Shown in pieces: positions 15,565-23,644 of a DNA stretch of 37,308 nt. Location of the stretch: assembly GCA_003644445.1 (NCBI GenBank), contig QNCG01000004.1, positions 1-37,308 on the forward strand, in the 5' to 3' direction. This stretch comes from Candidatus Duberdicusella sinuisediminis (lineage in GTDB: Bacteria; Omnitrophota; Gorgyraeia; Duberdicusellales; Duberdicusellaceae). Positions within the stretch are counted from its first letter, which is position 1. Each line of letters starts with the position of its first letter. The position numbers and the translations under genes were made by a program. The notes beneath the pieces were generated by a model. The model worked only from the letters and a program-made list of their open reading frames with translations, was not told the DNA's origin and searched no databases.

Positions 15565-16536
15565 ATGAGAAGGATTTTTTTTCTCAGCTTAGGTGTGTGG
15601 TTTATCTTTTCTGGCTTTAAAATCGGAGATAAGCCTCCTTCTAAAAATATTAATCCTGCTTATAGTTCTTACCTTAAAGGTCTTCTTTCTGAATGCTACG
15701 GGGATTCTCAGAGAGCTTTAGAAGAATACCTAAAAGCAGGTAAGTTTGATGAGGAGTCTGTTTCTCTTCAAATACGAATAGCTGTTCAATATATAAAATT
15801 GAATAAGATTCCCGAGGCCCTAACTATTTTAAAAGAACTTACTCAAAAAGAGCCTGTAAATTTAGATGCTTATCTTCTGTTAATACTTATTTATTCTTCT
15901 CAGAGAAAAGAGAAAGAAGCCACCGATGTCTATGAGGAGATGCTTTCTAAACTTTACAAAGAAAAACCTGGTAATTTAAAGATTGCCGAGAATTTAGCTC
16001 AGTTTAAATTCCAGAAGAAAGATTTTAATTCTGCCTTGAAAATTTATGAGACTATTTTGAAGGCTAATCCTGAGTATAGCGATGCTTATTTTTGGATTGG
16101 CTACATCTACGAGGAAAAAGGCCAGAGACAGAAAGCTATTGAGTTCTGGAAGCAGGGACTCAAATTTAATCCTGAACATTCGGATATTTTGAATTCTTTA
16201 GGTTATATATATGCTGAAGAAGGCATAAACTTAGATGAAGCAGAAGCTTTAATTAAGAGAGCCTTAGAAATGGAGCCCGACTCTCCAGCCTATTTAGATA
16301 GTTTAGGCTGGGTTTATTTTAAGAAAGGAGATTATCCTAAAGCTAAGGAATATATTGAAAAAGCTGCTTCTTTTATGAAGGACCCAGTAATTTTAGAACA
16401 TTTAGGAGATGTCTATTATTGTTCTGGAAGCAGAGAGCAAGCAAAGAAAATTTGGGAAGAAGTCCTAAAGCTTCAGCCCGAAAACAAAGTTCTTGAGCAA
16501 AAACTTAGAGGAGAAAATGAACCCTGCCAAGATTAA
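15565..16536 (+). CDS. TPR-repeat protein with N-terminal signal segment
   Basis: A 323-aa protein with an N-terminal hydrophobic segment ('IFFLSLGVWFIFSGF') that is probably a signal peptide or anchor. About seven tetratricopeptide repeats follow, e.g. 'SDAYFWIGYIYEEKGQRQKAIEFWKQGLKFNP', 'SDILNSLGYIYAEEGINLDEAEALIKRALEMEP' and 'SPAYLDSLGWVYFKKGDYPKAKEYIEKA'. It should act as a protein-binding scaffold in the periplasm or at the inner membrane. The 3' end overlaps the transketolase gene. No catalytic domain; the partner is unknown. Confidence 0.8.
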   Translation: MRRIFFLSLGVWFIFSGFKIGDKPPSKNINPAYSSYLKGLLSECYGDSQRALEEYLKAGKFDEESVSLQIRIAVQYIKLNKIPEALTILKELTQKEPVNLDAYLLLILIYSSQRKEKEATDVYEEMLSKLYKEKPGNLKIAENLAQFKFQKKDFNSALKIYETILKANPEYSDAYFWIGYIYEEKGQRQKAIEFWKQGLKFNPEHSDILNSLGYIYAEEGINLDEAEALIKRALEMEPDSPAYLDSLGWVYFKKGDYPKAKEYIEKAASFMKDPVILEHLGDVYYCSGSREQAKKIWEEVLKLQPENKVLEQKLRGENEPCQD

Positions 16537-17350
16537 GTTTTTAAAGAAGAAGGCTAATCAGATAAGGAAGTTGATAATAAAGATGCTTTCTCGGGCAGGA
16601 AGTGGGCATCCCGGAGGTTCTTTGTCTTGTGCAGAGATTATTACTTGTTTATATTTTGAGGTAATGCGGCATAATCCTAAAGACCCTAATTGGCCCGAGA
16701 GAGACAGGTTCCATCTCTCTAAAGGCCATGCTTGCCCCGCCTGGTATTCTGCTTTGAGTTTGGCCGGATATTTTGAGGAGAAGCACTTATTTACTTTAAG
16801 AAGATTAGGGTCAATTCTTCAGGGGCATCCTGACCGCAGAACCCCGGGAGTAGAGGTAGCTTCAGGTTCCTTGGGGCAGGGTCTTTCAGTAGCTTTAGGG
16901 ATGAGTTTAGCCTTAAGGTTAGATAAAAGAGATTCTCGAGTTTATTGTCTTATGGGAGACGGTGAGATTCAAGAAGGGAACATCTGGGAGGCAGCTATGG
17001 CTTCGGCTCACTTTAAGGTGGATAATCTCTGTGGAATTGTAGACTACAATAGATTTCAGATAGATGGAAGGATAGAAAAGATTATGAATATCGAGCCTTT
17101 AGTGAATAAGTGGGAAAGTTTTGGCTGGCATGTAGTACAGGCTGATGGTCACAATATAGAAGAACTCTTAGAAGCTTTTGGGGAAGCTAAGCAGATTAAG
17201 GGCAAACCCACAGTAATAATTGCTCATACAGTTAAAGGTAAGGGTGTTTCTTTTATGGAACATGTGGTAGATTTCCACGGAAGAGCTCCCACTAAAGAAG
17301 AAGAAAAAATTGCTCTTAAGGAGCTCGAAGATTTAGAAGGATTTATTTAG
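16517..17350 (+). CDS. Transketolase, N-terminal (TPP pyrophosphate-binding) subunit
   Basis: The first half of a split transketolase, shuffling two-carbon units between sugar phosphates. 'SGHPGGSLSCAEIITCLYF', 'DRFHLSKGHACPAWYSAL', 'GSLGQGLSVALGMSLALRL' and the TPP motif 'CLMGDGEIQEGNIWEAAMASAHFKVDN' are all present. The track start is TTG 16493; I prefer ATG 16517 (277 aa), which follows a GAGGAG site and keeps a 20-nt overlap with the TPR gene. The partner half is 20 nt downstream. Split transketolases are common in anaerobes and archaea; together they supply ribose and arabinose-5-phosphate precursors. Confidence 0.92.
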   Translation: MNPAKIKFLKKKANQIRKLIIKMLSRAGSGHPGGSLSCAEIITCLYFEVMRHNPKDPNWPERDRFHLSKGHACPAWYSALSLAGYFEEKHLFTLRRLGSILQGHPDRRTPGVEVASGSLGQGLSVALGMSLALRLDKRDSRVYCLMGDGEIQEGNIWEAAMASAHFKVDNLCGIVDYNRFQIDGRIEKIMNIEPLVNKWESFGWHVVQADGHNIEELLEAFGEAKQIKGKPTVIIAHTVKGKGVSFMEHVVDFHGRAPTKEEEKIALKELEDLEGFI

Positions 17351-17370
17351 CTAACTGAGATTAGATAAGT

Positions 17371-18306
17371 ATGGCTGAATTATTTTATGCTCGAGATTTT
17401 TATGGTAAGACTCTTGTAGAGTTAGGGAGAAAAGACCCTAATATTGTAGTTTTAGATGCTGATTTGTCTGGCTCTACCCGTACTGCTTTATTTGGGAGAG
17501 AATTCCCAGAGAGATTTTTTAATATGGGAGTAGCTGAGCAGAATATGATGGCTACAGCTTCAGGTTTAGCCAGCTGTGGAAAGGTAGTCTTTGCTTCTAC
17601 CTTTTCTATGTTTGCTTCAGCCAGAGCCTTAGACCAGATAAGGAATACTATTTCTTATAATAACTTTAATGTAAAAATAGTGGCTTCTCACGGAGGTATT
17701 ACTGTGGGTGAGGATGGTTCTTCTCACCAGGCTTTAGAAGATATCTCTTTTATGCGAGTTATCCCTAATATGAAGGTAGTGGTGCCTTGTGATGCTGAGG
17801 AGACCAGAGAAGCAGTAATTTCTGCCTATAAAACCCCAGGGCCTTTCTACATCCGTGTTGGTCGGGCTAAAGTTCCTCAAATTGAAGGAAAGAAACCTTT
17901 TGTGCTGGGCCAAGGTTATATCTTAAACGAAGGAGAGGACTTAGCTATAATTAGTTGTGGCTTTATGGTCTATCAGGCTCTGAGAGCCTTAGAAATTTTA
18001 AAAAAACAGGGCGTAAACCCTTACGTAGTAAATATCCACACTATAAAACCTATAGACGAAAAGTTAATATCAGAATTAGCTGAGAAAGTAAAAGGCTTTG
18101 TAGTTTGTGAGGAACATTCAATAATTGGCGGTTTGGGTTCAACTGTAGCTGAAGTAGTTTCGGAGAGAAAACCTTTGTTAATAAAGAGAATCGGGATAAG
18201 AGATAGTTTTGGCCAATCAGGAACTCCTGGAGAACTTCTTAAGTTTTACGGTTTAGAACCAGAAAATATCACCCAAGCCTGTTTAGAGATTCTCAGAAAT
18301 GCTTGA
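17371..18306 (+). CDS. Transketolase, C-terminal subunit
   Basis: The 311-aa second half of the split transketolase. 'NMGVAEQNMMATASGLASCGKVVFASTFSMF' near 51-83 contains the catalytic Glu of the pyrimidine domain, and 'ITVGEDGSSHQALEDISFMRVIPNMKVVVPCD' is typical. The C-terminal domain ('VVCEEHSIIGGLGSTVAEVV...GIRDSFGQSGTPGELL') is complete. It overlaps ispE by 8 nt. A 1-deoxyxylulose-5-phosphate synthase is an alternative for such halves, but the paired N-subunit has transketolase-type motifs. Confidence 0.92.
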   Translation: MAELFYARDFYGKTLVELGRKDPNIVVLDADLSGSTRTALFGREFPERFFNMGVAEQNMMATASGLASCGKVVFASTFSMFASARALDQIRNTISYNNFNVKIVASHGGITVGEDGSSHQALEDISFMRVIPNMKVVVPCDAEETREAVISAYKTPGPFYIRVGRAKVPQIEGKKPFVLGQGYILNEGEDLAIISCGFMVYQALRALEILKKQGVNPYVVNIHTIKPIDEKLISELAEKVKGFVVCEEHSIIGGLGSTVAEVVSERKPLLIKRIGIRDSFGQSGTPGELLKFYGLEPENITQACLEILRNA

Positions 18307-19177
18307 TTGTATCTATCACAGTTCTTCTAAGAGCGTCTTTCTTAGAACTCCTGCTAAACTGAACCTCTATTTAAATATCTCAGGTAAAAGAAAAGATGGC
18401 TACCATAATATCTGCAGTATAATAGAGAGAATAGCTCTTTTTGACGATTTAAGATTAGTTCTTAACAATACTAAGAAAGTAAGACTGTTCTGTAATATAA
18501 AGGAGTTGAATAATCCTTCTAACTTGGCCTTTAGAGCCTGCGAATTATTTCGCAGAAGTTACAAGATAACTGAAGGGGTAGATATTTTTTTAAACAAGAA
18601 TATCCCTCCGGGCGCAGGTTTAGGAGGAGCTTCTTCTAATTGTGCGGGAGTACTTTTAGGTTTAAGTAAGCTTTTTAAGTTAGAGTTAAGTCTTAATCAG
18701 CTTTACAGGTTAGGCGAAAAATTAGGTTCTGATGTTAATTTTTTCCTAAGAGGAATTAGTTTTGCCTTGGCTTTAGGCAGAGGAGAGAAGATTTATCCTT
18801 TAGAAGGCGGGTTTAAGATTAACCACCTTTTAATTCTGCCTAATTTTTCTTCTTCTACTGCCAAAGTATATAAAGCTTACAACTTAAATTTGACAACTTC
18901 TATTGACAATGCTAAACTAATAATTTATAGTTTGAAGAAGAAAGATAAAGCTTTCTTAGAAAAGTTAATTTTTAATGCTCTAACTAAGCCTTTTTTGAAG
19001 GTATATCCTGAGGGGAGAGAGATTTTTGAAATTATTTCTCGAAGAGAAGATTATTCCTTTTCTTTGACCGGCTCAGGCTCAGCTGTTTTTCTTCTTTATA
19101 AACAAAAATTAGGAGGTAAAATATATAAGAGCTTAAAAAAGTTGGGGGTTAAATTCTTACAGGTTTCTACATTTTAA
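18299..19177 (+). CDS. ispE: 4-diphosphocytidyl-2-C-methyl-D-erythritol kinase
   Basis: A 292-aa GHMP-family kinase of the MEP isoprenoid pathway, phosphorylating CDP-methylerythritol at position 2. 'TPAKLNLYLNISGKRKDGYHNICSI' (19-43) contains the catalytic Lys, 'NIPPGAGLGGASSNCAGVLLGL' is the ATP-binding GHMP motif, and 'GSDVNFFL' holds the catalytic Asp. 'SLTGSGSAVFLL' is the third GHMP motif. Normal length. The start overlaps the transketolase stop by 8 nt; spoVG follows after 17 nt. Confidence 0.94.
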   Translation: MLDCIYHSSSKSVFLRTPAKLNLYLNISGKRKDGYHNICSIIERIALFDDLRLVLNNTKKVRLFCNIKELNNPSNLAFRACELFRRSYKITEGVDIFLNKNIPPGAGLGGASSNCAGVLLGLSKLFKLELSLNQLYRLGEKLGSDVNFFLRGISFALALGRGEKIYPLEGGFKINHLLILPNFSSSTAKVYKAYNLNLTTSIDNAKLIIYSLKKKDKAFLEKLIFNALTKPFLKVYPEGREIFEIISRREDYSFSLTGSGSAVFLLYKQKLGGKIYKSLKKLGVKFLQVSTF

Positions 19178-19194
19178 CCAAAGGAGGCCAGCTT

Positions 19195-19623
19195 ATGGAG
19201 ATTACCGAAGTTAAGATTTCTCTTCGTGAGGGGGCTAACAAAAAACTTAAAGCCTATGCTACGGTTACCTTTGATGATTGTTTCGTGGTGAGAAACATCA
19301 AGGTAATCGAAGGGAGTTCCGGGCTTTTTGTAGCTATGCCTGCCCGAAAAATGAGACAGTTTTGCCCCCGTTGTGGCAAGAGGATTGAGCTTAAGTCTAA
19401 GTTCTGCAGTCAGTGTGGAGCGCAGCTTCCTCCCCCTCCGCGGGATTTGCAGCAAGAAAAAACTTCTCAGATTCATCAGGATATTGCTCATCCTATTAAT
19501 CAGCAGTTTAGGGATTATCTTCAGAAGAAGATTTTAGACGCTTACCAGGAGGAGAAAAATAAAGTTCAGCAGACAAAAGGGATAAATTCAGGCTCTGCTT
19601 TTACGGGCGAAACATCTTTCTAA
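19195..19623 (+). CDS. spoVG: SpoVG-family protein with an inserted zinc ribbon
   Basis: A 142-aa SpoVG relative (DNA/RNA-binding regulator family). The N-terminal half 'EITEVKISL...LKAYATVTFDDCFVVRNIKVIEGSSGLFVAMPARK' (2-52) and the later 'DIAHPINQQFRDYLQKKILDAYQEE' (96-120) match SpoVG. Between them, where ordinary SpoVG (about 85-100 aa) has a short loop, sits a zinc ribbon 'FCPRCGKRI...KFCSQCGAQL' with Cys57/60 and Cys71/74, then a proline-rich linker (PPPPR). A very strong ribosome site, AAGGAGG, precedes the ATG. Located between ispE and tRNA-Gln, a context seen for spoVG near glmU/prs in many bacteria. Exact target unknown. Confidence 0.88.
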   Translation: MEITEVKISLREGANKKLKAYATVTFDDCFVVRNIKVIEGSSGLFVAMPARKMRQFCPRCGKRIELKSKFCSQCGAQLPPPPRDLQQEKTSQIHQDIAHPINQQFRDYLQKKILDAYQEEKNKVQQTKGINSGSAFTGETSF

Positions 19624-19628
19624 ATTTT

Positions 19629-19723
19629 CCTGCTGATATCCTAAACCCAACTCTCTTCTGGCGCAGGGTTAAAAACCTGGGCTAGCAGAATTTGCCCTGA
19701 CTTAGAACAAAGTTTAGTTCTAA
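19629..19723 (+). other. Possible structured RNA segment between spoVG and tRNA-Gln
   Basis: CTGCT (19630-19634) can pair with AGCAG (19684-19688) around an inner hairpin CAGGgTT-AAA-AACCTG (19664-19679). A second perfect hairpin TTAGAAC-N8-GTTCTAA (19702-19723) follows. No T run, so not an intrinsic terminator. It could be a 3' UTR or processing structure of the spoVG message, or chance pairing. Confidence 0.25.
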
Positions 19724-19776
19724 TAAGGGTGAGGGGTAGTTATTCTGGTTAAGGGTTTTGGTGTTTGAGGGTATAT

Positions 19777-19848
19777 TGCCCGGTGGTGTAACTGGTAACA
19801 CACCAGAATTTGGATCTGGTTTTTGAGGTTCGAATCCTCACCGGGCAG
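19777..19848 (+). tRNA. tRNA-Gln (anticodon TTG)
   Basis: Cloverleaf read by eye: acceptor TGCCCGG/CCGGGCA, D stem GTGT/ACAC, anticodon stem CCAGA/TCTGG with loop ATTTGGA (anticodon TTG at 19810-19812), T stem TGAGG/CCTCA with loop TTCGAAT, discriminator G. The 3' CCA is not encoded, so it must be added after transcription. It lies between spoVG and glmU, in the position where tRNA-Gln occurs beside prs in many bacteria. Confidence 0.95.
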
Positions 19849-19884
19849 AGATTTAAGTTCGAAGAAAAGTTGAAGGGGAAATAA

Positions 19885-21159
19885 ATGAGTAAAAGTTTTA
19901 AGTTTATAACTGGGGTGGTATTGGCTGCCGGGAAAGGAGTGAGAATGAATTCTCAACTCCCTAAGGTTCTTCATAAACTTTGTGGGTTGCCTCTTATATA
20001 TTATCCTTTATCTTTACTTTCTTCACTCCACCTAAAGAATATTATTGTAGTTTTAGGCCATAAGAAAGAAGAAGTGAAGGAAGAAATAGTTAAGGAGTTT
20101 AAAGGAATTAATTTTGCCTGTCAGCGAGTTTTAAATGGGAGCGCTAAGGCTTTAGAGTCTGCTTTAAAGTATGTAGACACTCCCTACCTTTTAGTTATGT
20201 GTGCAGATTCTTCTTTTTTAGATAAGAAGGTTTTTCAGAAGGCTATTTCTTTCCATATTTCTAAGAGAAATGCTTGTACGGTCTTGAGTAGAGAGAGTTC
20301 TTCTCCTTCTTCTCTGGGAAGGATTATAAGAGATTCTCGGAATGAAATTCTGGAAATTAGAGAAGAGGTTGATTTAGACCGCAAAAATATGCCTTCTTTA
20401 AAAGAGGTAAATGCCGGTATCTATATATTTAATCGGGAAGAGCTCTCCAAACAGATAAAAAAGGTTAAGCCCCACCCTAAAAAGAAAGAGTACTTTCTTA
20501 CTGACATTATAGAGATTTTCCGGAGGAAAAACTATAAAGTCCGAGCCTTTAAGGTTGGAGAAAGAGAAATTTTTTATTCAGTAAACAGCCTTAAAGACCT
20601 TATTGAGGCAGAAAAGGTTGTCCGAACCTATCTTATTGAGGGGCTTATAGATAAAGGGGTAAGAATCTTAGACCCTCAAACTACTTTTTTAGGTCCTAAG
20701 ACTTTTATAGGAAAAAATTCGGTAATTTATCCCTTTACCTTTTTAGAAAATAATGTTAAAATTGGAAATTCTTGTGGAGTGGGGCCTTTTGTCCACTTAA
20801 GAGAAGGCACAGTTATAGGAGATAATTCCTATATAGGTAATTTTACTGAGTTAGTAAGAACTAAGCTTTCTTCTAGAGTGAAAATGAAGCACTTTGGTTA
20901 TTTAGGAGATACTGAAGTAGGGAGTAAAGTTAATATTGGCGCAGGAGTAGTAACTGCTAACTTTGATGGTAAAAAGAAAAATAAGACTAAGATTTCCGAT
21001 TCAGCCTTTATTGGTTCAGATACAATAATCGTAGCCCCAGTTAAAATAGGAAAATCCGCTTTTACTGGCGCAGGTAGTGTGATAACTAAGGATGTAGAGG
21101 ATAAAACCTTAGTAGTAGGTGTGCCAGCTAAAAAAGTAAGAGAGATAAAAAATGTTTAA
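19885..21159 (+). CDS. glmU: Bifunctional UDP-N-acetylglucosamine pyrophosphorylase / glucosamine-1-P acetyltransferase
   Basis: Makes UDP-GlcNAc for peptidoglycan and lipid A. The N-terminal uridylyltransferase shows 'VVLAAGKGVRMNSQLPKVLHKLCG' (about 9-32) and 'LVMCADSSFL'. The C-terminal left-handed beta helix from about 250 carries 'VKMKHFGYLGDTEVGSKVNIGAGVVTANFDG', with the catalytic His and the acetyl-CoA site residues; NFDG replaces the usual NYDG. At 424 aa it is shorter than the usual 450-460, mainly at the C-terminus. A good GAAGGGGA site precedes the ATG. It overlaps prs by 8 nt. Confidence 0.92.
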   Translation: MSKSFKFITGVVLAAGKGVRMNSQLPKVLHKLCGLPLIYYPLSLLSSLHLKNIIVVLGHKKEEVKEEIVKEFKGINFACQRVLNGSAKALESALKYVDTPYLLVMCADSSFLDKKVFQKAISFHISKRNACTVLSRESSSPSSLGRIIRDSRNEILEIREEVDLDRKNMPSLKEVNAGIYIFNREELSKQIKKVKPHPKKKEYFLTDIIEIFRRKNYKVRAFKVGEREIFYSVNSLKDLIEAEKVVRTYLIEGLIDKGVRILDPQTTFLGPKTFIGKNSVIYPFTFLENNVKIGNSCGVGPFVHLREGTVIGDNSYIGNFTELVRTKLSSRVKMKHFGYLGDTEVGSKVNIGAGVVTANFDGKKKNKTKISDSAFIGSDTIIVAPVKIGKSAFTGAGSVITKDVEDKTLVVGVPAKKVREIKNV

Positions 21160-22093
21160 CAGAATTTCTATATTTACCGGGAACGCTCACCCTAAATTAG
21201 CTAAGGATATAGCTAAATATTTAGGAGGAAAGATTTCTCCTGCTTTGGTTTCCCGGTTCAGTGACGGAGAGGTAAGAGTAAAGATTGAGGAAAATGTCCG
21301 GGGTAAAGATGTTTTTGTAGTTCAACCTACTTCTCCTCCGGTAAATGAAAACTTAATGGAGCTTTTAATTATGATTGATGCTTTAAAGAGGGCTTCAGCC
21401 CGAAGGATTACTGCAGTTATTCCTTATTTTGGCTATGCCCGTCAGGATAGAAAGGACCAGCCTCGAGTTCCTATTACTGCTAAATTGGTGGCTAATCTCT
21501 TGACTGTAGCTGGCGCTGACCGAGTTCTTACCTTAGATTTACATGCTGGCCAAATTCAGGGATTTTTTGATATACCTTTAGACCATCTTTACGCTATTAA
21601 TGTTTTTGTGGAGTATTTTTCTAAGAAGTTAAAAAATAACTTGGTAGTAGTCTCTCCAGATGTAGGAGGAATAAAAATGGCCCGAGCTTATGCTAAGAGA
21701 TTATCGGCAGGTTTAGCTATTGTAGATAAGAGGAGAAACAGCCCTGATTCTACTTCAGCTATCCACATCTTAGGAGAGGTAGAAGGGAAAAACTGTGTTT
21801 TAGTAGATGATATAATAGCTACGGGAAGTTCTTTAATTGAGGCTGCGAAGGCTTTAAAAAGAGCCAAGAGTAAAGATATTTATGCCGCGGTCACTCACGG
21901 GGTTTTGTCTAAAGATGCAGTTAAAAAAATAGAGAATTCAGATATTAAGCAATTGGTTATTACTGATAGTATACCTCTTCCTCCAGAAAAAAGAAGTCTT
22001 AAGATTAAAGTAGTAAGTGTTGCTTCTTTGTTAGGAGAAGCCATTAAGAGGATTCACGAGGAAAAATCCATAAGTATTCTTTTTGAATTTTAG
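21152..22093 (+). CDS. prs: Ribose-phosphate pyrophosphokinase (PRPP synthase)
   Basis: A 313-aa class I PRPP synthase making PRPP from ribose-5-phosphate and ATP for nucleotide and histidine synthesis. 'FSDGEVRVKIEENVRGKDVFVVQPT' and 'IPYFGYARQDRKDQPRVPITAKLVANLL' (the flexible ATP loop) are typical, as is 'DLHAGQIQGFF'. The PRPP loop reads 'DDIIATGSSLIEAA' rather than the common 'DDmiDTgGT', with changes at two positions. The function call is firm. It overlaps glmU by 8 nt and is followed by rplY after 10 nt. Confidence 0.94.
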   Translation: MFNRISIFTGNAHPKLAKDIAKYLGGKISPALVSRFSDGEVRVKIEENVRGKDVFVVQPTSPPVNENLMELLIMIDALKRASARRITAVIPYFGYARQDRKDQPRVPITAKLVANLLTVAGADRVLTLDLHAGQIQGFFDIPLDHLYAINVFVEYFSKKLKNNLVVVSPDVGGIKMARAYAKRLSAGLAIVDKRRNSPDSTSAIHILGEVEGKNCVLVDDIIATGSSLIEAAKALKRAKSKDIYAAVTHGVLSKDAVKKIENSDIKQLVITDSIPLPPEKRSLKIKVVSVASLLGEAIKRIHEEKSISILFEF

Positions 22094-22103
22094 GAGTTAG
22101 AAT

Positions 22104-22769
22104 ATGGAAGAAATAAAAATAAAAGCTTTAGCAAGGGAAGAGACAGGGACTTCTGAAGCCAAGAAATTAAGGAGAAGTAAATTTATTCCGGGCATAGTCT
22201 ACGGTAAAGATATAAATACCTTAATTAAGATAGAAAAGTCAGAACTTAAATACTTAAAAGCTCACCATTTTTCTGAAAATATCTTAATAAACTTAGAGAT
22301 TAAAAATAAGGAGAACTCCCAGAATATCCCTGTTCTATTAAAAGATTATCAACTCAGTCCTTTAACTGAGGAGATTATCCATTTAGATTTTATAAAAGTC
22401 TCTCTAGAAGAGAAGGTGGCAGTAGAAGTACCCTTAGAGATAAAAGGGGTTCCTAAGGGGGTTAAGACCGGCGGGGTTTTAGAGAGGATTCTCTGGAATT
22501 TAAAAGTAGAGTGTTTACCTAAAGATATTCCTGAGAGTATTGTTGTAGATGTTTCGGAATTAGATATCGGCGATTCTATCCATGTAGAGGATTTAGTTTT
22601 ACCTTCGGGAGTTATAGCTTTGACTGAACCTAAGGAGGTAGTGGTTACAGTTCTTGCCCCGATGAAAGAAGAAGAGGTTGTTCCTGAAGAAGAAGCTGTA
22701 GAAGAACCGGAAGTTATAAAAGAAAAGCCTAAAGAAGAAAAGGAATCTTCTAAGGAAGAGGAGAGTTGA
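22104..22769 (+). CDS. rplY: 50S ribosomal protein L25, Ctc/TL5 form
   Basis: A 221-aa long-form L25 that binds 5S rRNA. The N-terminal L25 domain ('LAREETGTSEAKKLRRSKFIPGIVYGKD...LKYLKAHHFSENILINL') is followed by the TL5 C-terminal beta domain ('KVSLEEKVAVEVPLEIKGVPKGVKTGGVLERILWNLKVECLPKDIPESIVVDVSEL') and a Glu/Lys-rich acidic tail of about 30 residues. TAGGAG lies 8 nt before the ATG. Its stop is in the TTGA overlap with pth, a pairing found in many bacteria. Confidence 0.94.
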   Translation: MEEIKIKALAREETGTSEAKKLRRSKFIPGIVYGKDINTLIKIEKSELKYLKAHHFSENILINLEIKNKENSQNIPVLLKDYQLSPLTEEIIHLDFIKVSLEEKVAVEVPLEIKGVPKGVKTGGVLERILWNLKVECLPKDIPESIVVDVSELDIGDSIHVEDLVLPSGVIALTEPKEVVVTVLAPMKEEEVVPEEEAVEEPEVIKEKPKEEKESSKEEES

Positions 22770-23311
22770 GACTGGTTGTAGGCTTAGGCAATCCCGGTTT
22801 AAAATTTAAAGAAAGTCGTCATAATTTAGGATTTATGGTTGTTGAAGAATTAGCCAAAAAGTTTAAAGCTTCTTTTAAAAGAAACATTCATTGTAAAGCT
22901 TATGTATCTCTTAATAAAGAGGTAATTTTAGCTAAACCCTATACATTTATGAATCTTTCGGGGTTTTCGGTGAGAAGACTAAAGGAAAAATTTGATATTA
23001 GCCTTAGAGATATTTTAGTAATCTGCGATGACTTTAATTTACCTTTGGGTAAACTCAGATTGAAACCCCAAGGAAGTAGCGGAGGTCACAAAGGTCTTTC
23101 TTCAATTATTCAAGCCTTAGAGAGCGAGGATTTCCCCCGCTTGAGGATAGGTATAGGCAGGCCTTTAGAGGAAGATTTTAGTTCTTTTGTCTTATCTAGA
23201 TTTTCTCAAGAAGAATTATCAATAGTAAAGGAAGCTATTTCTAAAGCTGTAAGTTGTACCCAGGAGTGGATTTATCAGGATATTCAAAGATTGATGGCTA
23301 AATATAATTAG
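22766..23311 (+). CDS. pth: Peptidyl-tRNA hydrolase
   Basis: A 181-aa enzyme that frees tRNA from prematurely released peptidyl-tRNA. 'LVVGLGNPGLKFKESRHNLGFMVVEEL' (3-29) contains the catalytic His, followed by 'KPYTFMNLSGFSV', 'ICDDFNLPLGKLRLKPQGSSGGHKGLSSII' and 'RLRIGIGRP'. The start is TTG inside a TTGA overlap with rplY; no ATG or GTG exists upstream, and the family begins at exactly this point. A purine-rich GGAAGAGGAGAG lies just before it. Confidence 0.95.
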   Translation: MRLVVGLGNPGLKFKESRHNLGFMVVEELAKKFKASFKRNIHCKAYVSLNKEVILAKPYTFMNLSGFSVRRLKEKFDISLRDILVICDDFNLPLGKLRLKPQGSSGGHKGLSSIIQALESEDFPRLRIGIGRPLEEDFSSFVLSRFSQEELSIVKEAISKAVSCTQEWIYQDIQRLMAKYN

Positions 23312-23321
23312 ATTAGAAGAG

Positions 23322-23636
23322 ATGAGAAATTACGAGTTAGTTCTTATATTAAGACCGGACTTAGATAGAAGTTCTTACGAGGGATTAAGAGAAAAAATTT
23401 CTTCTTTACTTTCTAAAGAAGAAGGTAAACTCTCTTCCTGGCAGATTTGGAAAGAAAAACAGAGGTTTTCTTACCCGTTGAGATTGAGGGGGGCAGAGAA
23501 GAAGAAATTTACTGAAGGAACTTACATCCTTTGTAGTTTTTTACTTTTTCCTTCTAAGATGAAAAGTTTAAAATATACCCTGGATTTAGAGGAGAGGATT
23601 ATAAGATATTTAATAGTAAATAAAGAAGCAAGGTAA
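23322..23636 (+). CDS. rpsF: 30S ribosomal protein S6
   Basis: A 104-aa S6, which binds 16S rRNA with S18. 'MRNYELVLILRPDLDRSSYEGLREKISSLLSKEEGKLSSWQIWKEKQRFSYPLRLRGAEKKKFTEGTYIL' fits throughout, with the basic 'IIRYLIVNKE' end. It begins the conserved rpsF-ssb-rpsR-rplI group. In some bacteria S6 autoregulates this operon through an mRNA structure upstream of rpsR or rpsF; I could not confirm one here. Confidence 0.95.
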   Translation: MRNYELVLILRPDLDRSSYEGLREKISSLLSKEEGKLSSWQIWKEKQRFSYPLRLRGAEKKKFTEGTYILCSFLLFPSKMKSLKYTLDLEERIIRYLIVNKEAR

Positions 23637-23644
23637 GGAGAATT

